Below the pieces are notes generated by a model, which was not told the DNA's origin, did not search any database, and saw only the letters and a program-made list of their open reading frames with translations. Below, piece by piece: positions 18,248-26,716 of a stretch of DNA of 64,000 nucleotides (position 1 is its first letter; every line of letters begins with the position of its first letter). The position numbers and the translations under genes were made by a program. Source of the stretch: SpSt-333 sp040751955 (GTDB lineage: Bacteria; Bacteroidota; Ignavibacteria; UBA10030; UBA8401); assembly GCA_040751955.1 (NCBI GenBank), contig JBFMFY010000002.1:96055-160054 (forward strand). The letters run 5' to 3'.

Positions 18248-18297
18248 GCGGATGAGAATCCGCGTATTGTAGGAACGGATTTTCATCCGTTCCTACA
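18248..18297. repeat. tandem hairpin pair, GGAACGGA family
   Basis: A six-base hairpin (GCGGAT/ATCCGC) is followed by a perfect 13-base stem, 18268-18280 with 18285-18297, closed by a TTTC loop. A similar two-hairpin unit with TTTC loops lies at 34238-34284. It may also act as a transcription stop for the preceding gene. Confidence 0.7.
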
Positions 18298-18368
18298 GTT
18301 GTTTTAAAGAGGTGCTTTTTCGAACTCTTTCAAAATTTCTTGGTATACAATCTGTCTGTGCATAAGCC

Positions 18369-18520
18369 CGAAATCGTTTGGGGTGAGCGAATGGGAGGAT
18401 TCAATCAGAAGGGTATTTCAATTTCGATGCATGGGCACAATGTGGCAATGTTCTGCTTTTCTTGACGCATCGAAATTGACGGGCTGTGTGCCTGCGATTG
18501 AATCGCGCGTTACGATTTCG
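18369..18520. repeat. nested inverted-repeat element, about 150 bases
   Basis: Three nested perfect arms share nearly the same centre: 18369-18377 with 18512-18520 (9 bases), 18399-18407 with 18496-18504 (9 bases), and 18418-18430 with 18467-18479 (13 bases). It could fold as one long interrupted hairpin, as a MITE or structured RNA would. No protein is encoded. Confidence 0.6.
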
Positions 18521-18532
18521 GAGGTTTCTTTG

Positions 18533-18609
18533 GTGACTTTCTTTTCCTAAAGAAAGTCACATCGTTACAAAAGGTCGCTCTTACTTTTCTTTCCGAGAAA
18601 GAAAAGTAA
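18533..18609. repeat. two adjacent AAAGAAAGT-type hairpins
   Basis: GTGACTTTCTTT at 18533-18544 pairs perfectly with 18549-18560. TTACTTTTCTTTC at 18581-18593 pairs perfectly with 18597-18609. The two stems are related in sequence (pyrimidine-rich 5-prime arms). The second one in particular resembles widespread intergenic palindromes in other bacteria. Confidence 0.65.
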
Positions 18610-18787
18610 CAAAAGAAATCTGTGCGAAATGTAACGCGCGTGACGAACGCCGGTTCGCTCATGCCGTTGTGGTGCTGAACGCGCCACAAAAGTCCCTTCG
18701 TTCATCGCTTCCCCAATTCACTCTTTTTTACGAAATTTCGCCTGTCCGCCAATGGCGGACGGCGCGCACACAAAACAAAAGCAAAGA

Positions 18788-18812
18788 GTCATCCTGAGCG
18801 TAGCGAAGGATC
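18788..18812. repeat. GTCATCCTGAGC dispersed repeat copy
   Basis: Shares the GTCATCCTGAGC core, followed by GCGAAGGAT, with the element at 618-707. This short motif is a common intergenic repeat in bacteria. Here it is solitary, without the double-hairpin structure of the first copy. Confidence 0.5.
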
Positions 18813-18894
18813 GGTAGGAAAGGAGAGATGATGCGTGTGCGTTTAAAACAAACGTTCCCAAACGGAGTTTGGGAATAAAATAGAGATTATGTAA

Positions 18895-19941
18895 TCAAAA
18901 ATATTCGAAGGAAACAGTAAAGGTAACCTTAGTTAATTTATCATTAGCGGGTATACATTTTACTTGTATCAAAGTGTTATGCTGGTTTGCGACAAGTTGA
19001 GCAACATAAAGTCCATACCCTGATCCATCTGTGTCAGTAGAGTTTCGTACTCCTTTTGAAAAAATTGAATCATCTAAATTTTTTTCAAGCTCAGCAAGAT
19101 TTGAAACACTTACCATACATTTGTTATCATCTCTATCAATAGATATTTTTATTGGTTGTTTCGGGGCAGAATATTTTAATGCGTTTTCAATCAGCACGGT
19201 GGGTATTATCGGGAAGGTTTTATCATTTGCTGTTATTTTTGGAAAAAATCCACTCTGAGAATGCAATTTAATCCGTTGATCAGGCGTTTGATAAATATGA
19301 ACACATTTATCAAAAATTCTATAAACCTCGATATTGCTTTTCCTTTCTATTTGAGTCAATGTCTCATTTGCCAAAATTTCAATTATATCAAACTGATTTG
19401 ACATTAACTCACTTGTCTTTTGAATTTGAAGAAGTTCAGGCGAGCTATTTTTTTGAGTAAGACGTTCGGCAGTTTGTTTAATGGTTCGATTCAATTTTCT
19501 GATTTCATGTAATGCCATAGATTGATTTTTGATTACAGCAGTTTCAATAGATTCAATTCTATGCGATACATCCTTAATAAATGATATCGTTTTGGTCAGT
19601 TTGTCAATTGAAATTTTACACTCAGGATGCTGTTTGGCTAATTTTGGTTCATCTTTACCTCCTAATCTTGGATAGGGGACAAATCCAGTTAGTGCGACTT
19701 TTTCATTGCATACTTTAAAAACAATACTGGCAAAACCGAATGGACATTGAACTGGCGTAGGTGATTCTAAATTATTTTTTTTCAAATTTTCATAATGCTT
19801 AATACATTCATTTTCTTTGTGAAAATATTTTAAACATGATTTACTTAACTGAACCGATAAACCTCCGTTTGGTTTTCCAATATTATTCAAATTTACAATT
19901 GGCAATGGACTAATAGATGAGATTTCATCGAATGAGGGCAT
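18895..19941 (-). CDS. histidine kinase with Cys-rich N-terminal sensor
   Basis: A 348-residue soluble kinase with no membrane segment. The N-terminal region (1-110) contains cysteines at 36, 46, 66, 78 and 108; the VQCPFGFASIVF stretch weakly recalls the PocR-type ligand-binding domain. A helical segment with the probable phospho-accepting His145 (MALHEIRKLNRTI) follows. The ATPase domain has the N-box IENALKYSAP (Asn253) and a GSGYGLYVA glycine box. It starts directly after the response-regulator stop (TAAATG), so the pair is coupled. The region is visibly AT-richer than its neighbours, suggesting horizontal acquisition. The stimulus is unknown; the cysteines suggest metal, redox or a small ligand. 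Confidence 0.78.
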   Translation of the reverse strand: MPSFDEISSISPLPIVNLNNIGKPNGGLSVQLSKSCLKYFHKENECIKHYENLKKNNLESPTPVQCPFGFASIVFKVCNEKVALTGFVPYPRLGGKDEPKLAKQHPECKISIDKLTKTISFIKDVSHRIESIETAVIKNQSMALHEIRKLNRTIKQTAERLTQKNSSPELLQIQKTSELMSNQFDIIEILANETLTQIERKSNIEVYRIFDKCVHIYQTPDQRIKLHSQSGFFPKITANDKTFPIIPTVLIENALKYSAPKQPIKISIDRDDNKCMVSVSNLAELEKNLDDSIFSKGVRNSTDTDGSGYGLYVAQLVANQHNTLIQVKCIPANDKLTKVTFTVSFEYF

Positions 19942-20613
19942 TTATGCTCCAAGAAATGATTTTATACCGAGTTCAATGGCTTTTTCGAGGAGAGCGAATC
20001 CAATTTTTTGCGTAACATCAGAATTTAACACATGCGACAATCTGGACTTTAACCTTTGTAACTTTTTTTTACTGTTCAAACCGCGAACATACAAATCCTG
20101 AAGATCTTTATCTTCCTCACTATTTATTTTAATATCCGCCACTTGCATTAAAGCCTTCCATATATTTGGAAGACTATGTGCTCGTCTTAATCCCTCTTCA
20201 ATTTTTTCGAGTGATTCAGCAATTCCAGCATCTTTTGATAAGACCCCATCAGTTAATCGATAAAAGTCCGCTTGATTGCTATCTAAAGCTTTTGAAGTAT
20301 AAGTATAAACGACGAGCGCAGGATTCACTCTTTTTATGAAACGTAAAAGGGATAGTCCTTGATCTTGACCAAAAGATTTACCCACATTTCCATAATCCAA
20401 TAAAATAAGATCGTATAAGGGGTTTTCGAGAATCTTCATGTTCTCTTTTGTGATATCTTGTTCATAATCTACTGCAAATCCTGCCTTCTTTAAATCATCA
20501 ATGAGGTCAGGTCTTTCGTCGTCGATAATTAGAATTCTGCTTCTTCTAATTATTTCTTCCCGAGTCAAATGAATTTTAATATCTTCAACTTTATATTTTT
20601 TAAAGAATTCCAT
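19942..20613 (-). CDS. response regulator with unrecognised helical output domain
   Basis: A 223-residue protein. Residues 25-140 form a receiver domain with the acidic pair Asp31-Asp32, phospho-acceptor Asp73 (LILLDYGN), the Thr/Ser switch in VVYTYTSKA and Lys127 (VLSKDAG), so phosphotransfer competence is expected. The C-terminal 80 residues are helical and charged, with no recognisable helix-turn-helix, GGDEF or enzyme motif. They end in a hydrophobic helix, ALLEKAIELGIKSFLG. AAGGG precedes the ATG. The adjacent kinase is the likely partner. The output may be a protein-protein interaction rather than DNA binding. Confidence 0.78.
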   Translation of the reverse strand: MEFFKKYKVEDIKIHLTREEIIRRSRILIIDDERPDLIDDLKKAGFAVDYEQDITKENMKILENPLYDLILLDYGNVGKSFGQDQGLSLLRFIKRVNPALVVYTYTSKALDSNQADFYRLTDGVLSKDAGIAESLEKIEEGLRRAHSLPNIWKALMQVADIKINSEEDKDLQDLYVRGLNSKKKLQRLKSRLSHVLNSDVTQKIGFALLEKAIELGIKSFLGA

Positions 20614-20630
20614 ATTAATACCCTTTCGAT

Positions 20631-21521
20631 TTACACCTCACTCACCCTCGCCACAATAATCCCGGTCTGCTTGCTGTTCTTCGCGAGATAGTCGTGCATC
20701 GGCACGTCGGTGATCTGCACTTTCTTTCCAAAGATCGGCGCGTGCATAAAATGGAGAGCGCCGTTCGGCATCCGCACAGCAACGCCGGTGTGAGAGATAT
20801 CCATCCCTTCGATGTTGGTCGCAATGCCGATAATGTCACCGTGCTTCACTTTGTCCGCGAACATGTGAAGATTTCCTTTGGGGAGGAAATAATTTACTCG
20901 CTTGTTCAAATCATCTTCCTGCGCTTTGATCTTCTCGAAGTTCGCGTCGTTCGTTGCGAGATGTTTGTAACTGGCGCGGTGCGTTGTCATAAAATTAATC
21001 GGGCGAGGGATTTCGACGACGTTTTTTTCGCCGAAGATTTCTTTTGTCACCACTTTCATGATCCCTTTCTTCTCTGCATTGTACCAGTAATCGGTAGTGT
21101 AATGCAGGCGGCTCGGGTAGCCGTCGATCTTTCCGTCGCGGTAGCGCAGAAACTGCAACTGCGCTTTGTAATCGTCGAACGTCGTCTTCTTCATCTTAAT
21201 GCACCGGGCGAGTGTAATGCAGTTTTCGTAAAATGTCACGCAATCCAGCGCTCGTAGATTGATGACAAGTTTTTCCGGTCCGTCTTCTTCCAGCGTGTGT
21301 CCGGCATAATCCACACCGATAAATGATTTTCCGATCTCGACGATGATCTCATTGATTGGCTTGTCGACGAGATTCAGTGAAATAGCAAGGTCGAATTTCA
21401 GTTTGCAGATCTGTTCGTCGGTGAGTCCTGCCTCTTGCATAAGTCCTCCGAAAAGTTTTACCGGAAGCGAAGAAGCGAGGGTTGCGAGTGCGGATGAAGC
21501 GATGAAGTTTCTGCGGTTCAT
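20631..21521 (-). CDS. DUF1460 (NlpC/P60-like amidase) exported protein
   Basis: A 296-residue protein. The ATG at 21521 has AAGGA upstream, and the protein begins with a twin-arginine-like leader, MNRRNFIASSALATLASSLP. The DUF1460 domain shows LRALDCVTFYENCITLARCI (candidate catalytic Cys), then DGYPSRLHYTTDYW, then HGDIIGIATNIEGMDISHTGVAV (candidate His). These features match the papain-like fold of N-acetylmuramoyl-L-alanine amidase-like DUF1460 proteins. Periplasmic peptidoglycan hydrolysis is the likely role. The longer frame to 21581 has no supporting start site. Confidence 0.83.
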   Translation of the reverse strand: MNRRNFIASSALATLASSLPVKLFGGLMQEAGLTDEQICKLKFDLAISLNLVDKPINEIIVEIGKSFIGVDYAGHTLEEDGPEKLVINLRALDCVTFYENCITLARCIKMKKTTFDDYKAQLQFLRYRDGKIDGYPSRLHYTTDYWYNAEKKGIMKVVTKEIFGEKNVVEIPRPINFMTTHRASYKHLATNDANFEKIKAQEDDLNKRVNYFLPKGNLHMFADKVKHGDIIGIATNIEGMDISHTGVAVRMPNGALHFMHAPIFGKKVQITDVPMHDYLAKNSKQTGIIVARVSEV

Positions 21522-21635
21522 ATGGAATTCCTTTCCAATGAGATTATCAAAATTGCAAGATTGTATCATTTCAAGATTCAAGCAGTGTAAAAAACAATCA
21601 TATAACCTGATAATTTTGTAATCTTGAAATTGTTA

Positions 21636-23039
21636 TTAGAACGCCGGTTCTCCGCCGCCAGGCACGGGGGCGTATTCATCGAACGTCGGCATGGCGAGAT
21701 TTTCGAACCGGGCGTATTGATTGATGAATGCCAGTTCTACTTCGCCGGTCGGTCCGTTACGCTGCTTGCCGATGATAATCTCTGCGACTCCTTCGGCGGA
21801 ACTGCCGTCGTCTCTTGACAGCCCGTATTTTTCCGGACGATGGATAAACAGCACGACGTCGGCATCCTGTTCGATTGCACCTGATTCGCGCAGGTTAGCG
21901 AGCGTTGGACGTTTGTCGGTAGTTGTTTCTACCGCGCGATTCAACTGCGAGAGTGCAATGACAGGGATGTTCAATTCTTTTGCCAAGGCTTTCAGAGAGC
22001 GGGAGATCATCGAAATTTCCTGTTCTCGGCTCTGTGCGTTCTTCGGACCCTGCATTAATTGCAAATAATCGATAACGATCATGTTAATGTTGTGCTCCGC
22101 TCTCAATCGCCGCGCTTTAGCACGGAGTTCAAGGATCGAAAGGGCAGGTGTATCATCGATAAAGATTTTTGCGTTGTACAGTTTTCCAATGCGCGTGCTG
22201 AGGTGACGCCATTGTTCTTCCGGCAGACGACCGGTCCGGACGCTGTGCGCATCAACGCGCGCTTCTGCGCAGATGAGACGCAGCACCAATTGCTGAGACG
22301 ACATTTCGAGCGAAAAAAATCCGATTGCTTTGTCATGATCCACTGCTGCATTGCGGGCGAGAGAAAGAACGAACGCCGTTTTTCCCATCGATGGACGCGC
22401 TGCAACAATGATCAGATCCGAACTCTGAAATCCTCCTGTCATATTATCCAGCACCGTGAAACCTGACGGCACGCCGGTGACTCCGCTGTGGGTTCCGTGG
22501 ATGCTCTCGAGCAGTTCCATGGTGGAGAAGACTGCTTCCTTCATCGGGATGAAACTTTTCTTCATCCGTTTTTCAGAGATCTGAAAAATTTTATTTTCCG
22601 CTTCGTCCAACAGATCGAGAGCATCATCCTGCTCGTTGAATGCGCGGCTGGTGATCTCGGTGCTTGCCGAAATGAGATTGCGGAGGAGCGCTTTTTCCAG
22701 CACGATCTTTGCGTGGTATTCCACGTTCGCGGCAGATGTTACGCGCATCGTCAGGTCGGAAATGTAGAGAGGACCGCCGACGGAATCGAGTTTTCCCATC
22801 CGCCGCAGTTCTTCTACAACGGTGATCGAATCTGCTGCTTCGTTCTTTTCAAAAAGGGAGACGATTGCATTAAAGATCAGTTGATGCGCCGGTTTATAAA
22901 ACGCCGTCTCATCAAGTATTTCCAGCGTGCGTGAGATCGCTTCTTTATCCAGCAGCATTGCGCCGATGACGGACATCTCAACATCCATCGCCTGCGGCGG
23001 CACGCGCCCGGAGGTTTGTTCTATGGTTTGTTCTGTCAT
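21636..23039 (-). CDS. dnaB: replicative DNA helicase DnaB
   Basis: A 467-residue hexameric helicase of normal length. The N-terminal domain starts with PPQAMDVEMSVIGAMLLD, the usual DnaB opening. The RecA-like domain has Walker A ARPSMGKTAF near residue 215, the catalytic and DNA-binding stretch FSLEMSSQQLVLRL, the Walker B region MIVIDYLQLM, and ALSQLNRAVE followed by LANLRESGAIEQDADVV. No intein or insertion is present. It acts at the replication fork, unwinding DNA ahead of the polymerase. Monocistronic on the minus strand here. Confidence 0.96.
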   Translation of the reverse strand: MTEQTIEQTSGRVPPQAMDVEMSVIGAMLLDKEAISRTLEILDETAFYKPAHQLIFNAIVSLFEKNEAADSITVVEELRRMGKLDSVGGPLYISDLTMRVTSAANVEYHAKIVLEKALLRNLISASTEITSRAFNEQDDALDLLDEAENKIFQISEKRMKKSFIPMKEAVFSTMELLESIHGTHSGVTGVPSGFTVLDNMTGGFQSSDLIIVAARPSMGKTAFVLSLARNAAVDHDKAIGFFSLEMSSQQLVLRLICAEARVDAHSVRTGRLPEEQWRHLSTRIGKLYNAKIFIDDTPALSILELRAKARRLRAEHNINMIVIDYLQLMQGPKNAQSREQEISMISRSLKALAKELNIPVIALSQLNRAVETTTDKRPTLANLRESGAIEQDADVVLFIHRPEKYGLSRDDGSSAEGVAEIIIGKQRNGPTGEVELAFINQYARFENLAMPTFDEYAPVPGGGEPAF

Positions 23040-23057
23040 GGTTAACTCTGGATAACG

Positions 23058-24506
23058 TTACTTCTTGATTTCATTCAACATCATGTTGGCATACTCATCG
23101 CGGGGATTTACTTCCAGCGCTTTGCTGAACCACTTGATTGATTCTTGTTTATTATTTTTGCTCATATAGATATTTCCGGTAACATTGTACAACGGTGCTT
23201 CTGCCGGAAACTCCGCTCTGCCCAATTCCAGAATTCGCAGTGCATCATCATGCCGGTTGAGTGCGCTGAAGATGTCGGACAGACGGATATAGACCCAGGC
23301 GTTCGGTGTTTTTTCAATATGATGGCGCTTTAAAATTTCCTGGTACTGTGTTGTAACAAACTCTACTCCTTTTTCTTCCGCCGCCTCAAACAAAATGTTC
23401 TCCAGCGGTTTTTGCGGTTTCTCATAATAGTTTTTGTACAGAATGGTAAAAATATTTTTTGAAATCTCCCGTGCCGAAATATTGTTGTTGATAAGGACAA
23501 CAACAACGGTTTTGTCGTTCAGAGAAATCTGCAGATCGGATGAGAAACCGTGTCCGCCGCCGCTGTGACCGACGATTTTCCGGTTGTGTGCACTTGTGTT
23601 GATAAACCACCCGAGTCCGTACTGTTCTCCGTAATTTGCATCAACATATTCTTTCCACATACTGTCGCACAACGCTTGAGCAAGCAATCTATTGTTCAGC
23701 AATGCTTCGGCAAATTTTGTCAGATCAATTGCGTTGGACTGCATGCCGCCGTCGGAAAAACCGGGAAATTCATCGCTGATCCCGTTGACGCGGGTTTTGG
23801 ATGAAAACACGTAGTACGGAACAGCTTCTTTCGGCGCGTGAAAGGTTGCGGGATAGTGAATGTAAGAATTTGTCAACCCCGCCGGAGTAAAGATCCTTTC
23901 TTTGAGGTTGGCGATGTACTCTTTTCCGGTAATTGTTTCGATGATCCTTCCCAACACGATAAAACCGGAATTCGAGTAATCAAACGATCCGCCGGGGGCG
24001 TCTTTCGTCGGTTTCATCTCCACGACAAGATTCATCACATCTTTGAGAGAGCGTAATGATTTCATTGCAACGGAAAAATTTTTGTGCATCATGTAATTTC
24101 CAATGCCGGACGTGTGCGTTAAAAGGTGAGCGACCGTTATTGTTTTCCCATTCGTAATGGTATCATCCGAAATGTATCTGTTGACAGGATCATTCAACGA
24201 AAGTTTTCCTTCCTGTATCAACTGCATGATCATTGCTGCAGTAAACACTTTGCCCATCGAAGCGATGTTGAAATTTGTCGAAACAGTATTGAAAATTTTC
24301 TTCTCGGCATCGGCATACCCGACCGCTTTTTGATAGAGCACCGTGCCGTTCCGCGAAACCATTACTACGCCCGAAAAATTTTTCTCCCGCACCTGATCGG
24401 TTATGAAGGAATCAATTTTTGAAATCGCTTCAGCCGAAGACTGCTGGGCGTTTGCAGAAAACAGAAAGAAGAGGAGGCATCCACAATAGAGTAATAATTT
24501 TTTCAT
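23058..24506 (-). CDS. secreted serine hydrolase (beta-lactamase/PBP family) with TPR tail
   Basis: A 482-residue exported enzyme with a signal peptide at residues 1-21. The class C beta-lactamase / DD-peptidase fold carries the SxxK motif at Ser83 (SMGK), the YSN motif (FDYSNSGF) and the HSGGGHG motif replacing KTG. Residues from about 390 form two TPR-like repeats (DALRILELGRAEFPAEAPLY and QESIKWFSKALEVNP). Substrates may be peptidoglycan fragments, esters or D-amino-acid peptides; it is unlikely to be a true resistance enzyme. It ends close behind dnaB without clear functional linkage. Confidence 0.85.
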   Translation of the reverse strand: MKKLLLYCGCLLFFLFSANAQQSSAEAISKIDSFITDQVREKNFSGVVMVSRNGTVLYQKAVGYADAEKKIFNTVSTNFNIASMGKVFTAAMIMQLIQEGKLSLNDPVNRYISDDTITNGKTITVAHLLTHTSGIGNYMMHKNFSVAMKSLRSLKDVMNLVVEMKPTKDAPGGSFDYSNSGFIVLGRIIETITGKEYIANLKERIFTPAGLTNSYIHYPATFHAPKEAVPYYVFSSKTRVNGISDEFPGFSDGGMQSNAIDLTKFAEALLNNRLLAQALCDSMWKEYVDANYGEQYGLGWFINTSAHNRKIVGHSGGGHGFSSDLQISLNDKTVVVVLINNNISAREISKNIFTILYKNYYEKPQKPLENILFEAAEEKGVEFVTTQYQEILKRHHIEKTPNAWVYIRLSDIFSALNRHDDALRILELGRAEFPAEAPLYNVTGNIYMSKNNKQESIKWFSKALEVNPRDEYANMMLNEIKK

Positions 24507-24565
24507 GCCGGAAATTCTCTTGTAGTTTACAATACAGCGATGGTACGTGCAGAAGAACGTTGAGA

Positions 24566-25342
24566 TTATTTTATTGTTTCATCGTACATCTTTCGCAGCC
24601 TCTGCACATCCTCCCACGTCGGACGTTTCCAGTTCGGATTCCGCAGCAGCGCAGCGGGATGGTACGTGACGATCACCGGAGTGTTCCTGTACATGTGCGT
24701 CGATTGCCGCAGTTGTCCCATCGATTCGGTCGTTCTCAATAATGTCTGCGCAGCGGTGAGTCCAAGGCACAGAATGAATTTCGGTCTGATCAGTTCGATT
24801 TGTTTCCACAAATACGGTTCGCACAGTTCGGTTTCTTCCGGCAGCGGTTTACGGTTGTTGGGGGGACGGCATTTGAGGATGTTCGCGATGAAGACCTCTT
24901 CGCGCTTGAACTGTACCGCTTCCAAAATTTTATTCAGCAGTTGCCCCGCACGTCCGACGAACGGTTCCCCCTGTGCATCTTCATCCGCTCCCGGCGCTTC
25001 GCCGATCACCATCACATCCGCATTCGGATTGCCGACGCCGAAGACGAACTTCGTCCGCGTTGTGCCGAGTGTGCACTTGACACAATTACAAATTTGCTTG
25101 TTCAGAATATCGAGATCGGTTGATATTTCCCATGGCTCTTTCGGCGCGGATGATGCCACAGTCATGTTGGGGAAGAGAGCTGGTTCTTCAGGTTGTGTTT
25201 CTGGTACTTCGGCAGTCGGATATTCGATTTTTTTGTTTTGTTTCACCGGTTCTGTATAAATGATGTTGCCGAAAAGGCGGCGTTCCTGTTTGAGGAAATT
25301 CTCTGCGTCGGATAAAATTTTTTCGATTTCGTTTTGCTGCAT
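24566..25342 (-). CDS. uracil-DNA glycosylase, family 4
   Basis: A 258-residue repair enzyme. An N-terminal linker of about 80 residues precedes the family 4 domain. Iron-sulfur ligands are visible as CNCVKC (the last Cys) and in the later ILKCRPPNNRKPLPEETELC stretch. Motif A is VIGEAPGADEDAQGEPFVGRAGQLL, and the C-terminal motif is TYHPAALLRNP. It excises uracil from DNA to start base-excision repair in the cytoplasm. The N-terminal extension is common among these proteins in Bacteroidota and Spirochaetes. Confidence 0.92.
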   Translation of the reverse strand: MQQNEIEKILSDAENFLKQERRLFGNIIYTEPVKQNKKIEYPTAEVPETQPEEPALFPNMTVASSAPKEPWEISTDLDILNKQICNCVKCTLGTTRTKFVFGVGNPNADVMVIGEAPGADEDAQGEPFVGRAGQLLNKILEAVQFKREEVFIANILKCRPPNNRKPLPEETELCEPYLWKQIELIRPKFILCLGLTAAQTLLRTTESMGQLRQSTHMYRNTPVIVTYHPAALLRNPNWKRPTWEDVQRLRKMYDETIK

Positions 25343-25402
25343 TGTAGTTTAACCACGAATGTACAAAGCCACAAACAGAATTATATTTTTGTGACTCTGC
25401 TG

Positions 25403-26617
25403 TTACTTTAATTTTAGGACGCAATGCAAGATTTCCATTGCAACATCAAACTTCGGCATCTTTGGCAGTTTCGTCGCTGTGCCGTTCTTCTGAATGATCG
25501 TTACGACATTCGTATCGGTGCTGAATGCCGCCCCTTTGTCGTTTGTCGAGTTCAGCACGATCATATCGAGTTTCTTTTTTTCCAATTTCTCTTTTGCGTG
25601 CTCAAGTTCGTTCGTTGTTTCCAGTGCAAAACCGACGATGATCTGATTTGTTTTCTTTTCTCCTACCGAGTGAAGGATGTCGTGCGTAGTCCGCATTTCG
25701 ATGGAAATGCCGTGCGCATGCGAGCCGAGTTTTTTTATTTTGTGTTCCGCTACTTCTACCGGTGTGTAGTCTGCGACAGCTGCCGCCATGATAAGAATGT
25801 CGTTCCTCAGAAAATGATCCATGACTGCATTGTGCATCTGTTCTGCAGTTTCGACGTCGATCCTTTTAACATTCTTCGGTGTGCCGAGTAAGACAGGCCC
25901 GGAGATGAGCGTTACTTCCGCACCGCGGAGTGCGGCTGCATTTGCCAATGCAAATCCCATTTTTCCCGACGAGCGGTTGCCGATGAAACGGACAGGATCG
26001 ATCGGTTCATGTGTCGGTCCTGCAGTGATGAGAATTTTTTTCCCGGTCAGATCACGAGGAGTTTTTTCAAGCACATTATCAACAAAGTTTACAATAGTTT
26101 CCGGTTCGGGTAATCGTCCTGTGCCGACAAGTCCGCTCGCCAGTTCACCGCTCTCCGGCGGTATGATGAATGTTCCTCTTCCTTTGAGGATTGAAACATT
26201 CTGCTGCGTCGCATCATTTTCCCACATATCGACATCCATCGCCGGAGCAATGATGAGCGGGGAGCGCAGCGCAAGAACAGTGGAGGAAATAACGTCTTCA
26301 GCATACCCATGAGCGAGATGTGCAATCGTATTTGCAGTTGCGGGGGCAATCAACATTATATCTGCCCATAAACCGAGATCAATATGTCTGACACCGAGAT
26401 CGGTGAAGGAATGTTTGTCGTTCGGCCAGAGGGAGACGACCACTTCTTCTTCAGAAAGCGTGGAGAAGGTGAGGGGTGTGACGAATTCCGTTGCCGACTG
26501 TGTCATCATTACGCGGACACGGGCGCCTGCTTTTTTCAACAGCCGTACCACTGTGCACATCTTATAGGCAGAAATTCCGCCGGTGATACCGAGTAGTATG
26601 TTTTTGTCGGCAAGCAT
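25403..26617 (-). CDS. coaBC: bifunctional phosphopantothenoylcysteine decarboxylase/synthetase
   Basis: A 404-residue fusion for coenzyme A synthesis. The N-terminal decarboxylase half has GITGGISAYK, the flavin-domain APATANTIAH and the substrate-clamp stretch PAMDVDMWEN. The C-terminal synthetase half has ITAGPTHEPIDPVRFIGNRSSGKMGFALA and AVADYTPVEVAEHKIKK. It makes 4-phosphopantetheine from 4-phosphopantothenate and cysteine. The ATG at 26617 gives the usual MLADKNILLGITGG opening; an in-frame ATG at 26638 adds seven residues inside an inverted repeat. It follows rpoZ in the yicC-gmk-rpoZ-coaBC run. Confidence 0.94.
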   Translation of the reverse strand: MLADKNILLGITGGISAYKMCTVVRLLKKAGARVRVMMTQSATEFVTPLTFSTLSEEEVVVSLWPNDKHSFTDLGVRHIDLGLWADIMLIAPATANTIAHLAHGYAEDVISSTVLALRSPLIIAPAMDVDMWENDATQQNVSILKGRGTFIIPPESGELASGLVGTGRLPEPETIVNFVDNVLEKTPRDLTGKKILITAGPTHEPIDPVRFIGNRSSGKMGFALANAAALRGAEVTLISGPVLLGTPKNVKRIDVETAEQMHNAVMDHFLRNDILIMAAAVADYTPVEVAEHKIKKLGSHAHGISIEMRTTHDILHSVGEKKTNQIIVGFALETTNELEHAKEKLEKKKLDMIVLNSTNDKGAAFSTDTNVVTIIQKNGTATKLPKMPKFDVAMEILHCVLKLK

Positions 26618-26628
26618 GGGGATGTTTG

Positions 26629-26711
26629 AAAGTCTCACGCACCTTTGCCGTTCAAGGTGTTCAATGTCAACGAATCACACCGACTCATTGTTGAGAGGTG
26701 CGTGGGACTTT
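26629..26711. repeat. inverted repeat between rpoZ and coaBC
   Basis: Arms 26629-26644 and 26695-26711 (core AGTCTCACGCACCT) pair over about 16 bases with one mismatch, around a 50-base loop. It sits in the intercistronic space and overlaps the possible upstream start of coaBC. It could be an mRNA stability or attenuation structure, or a small dispersed repeat. Confidence 0.5.
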
Positions 26712-26716
26712 TTGAT

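Larger units (their letters stand above)
18208..18894. repeat. intergenic mosaic of palindromic repeats (no gene)
   Basis: No convincing gene lies in these 690 bases. They hold at least six separate palindromic elements: hairpins at 18248-18263 and 18268-18297, a nested inverted-repeat block at 18369-18520, hairpins at 18533-18560 and 18581-18609, and a short GTCCGCC/GGCGGAC hairpin near 18750. A GTCATCCTGAGC-type repeat follows near 18788-18812. This density marks a repeat hotspot bordering the AT-rich two-component genes. Confidence 0.75.

Noticed and set aside
18895..20613. Assignment of the two-component pair to a known defence phosphorelay such as Detocs
   Set aside because: That system has three genes and a nucleoside-phosphorylase effector domain; neither is present, and the output domain here is only about 80 residues.
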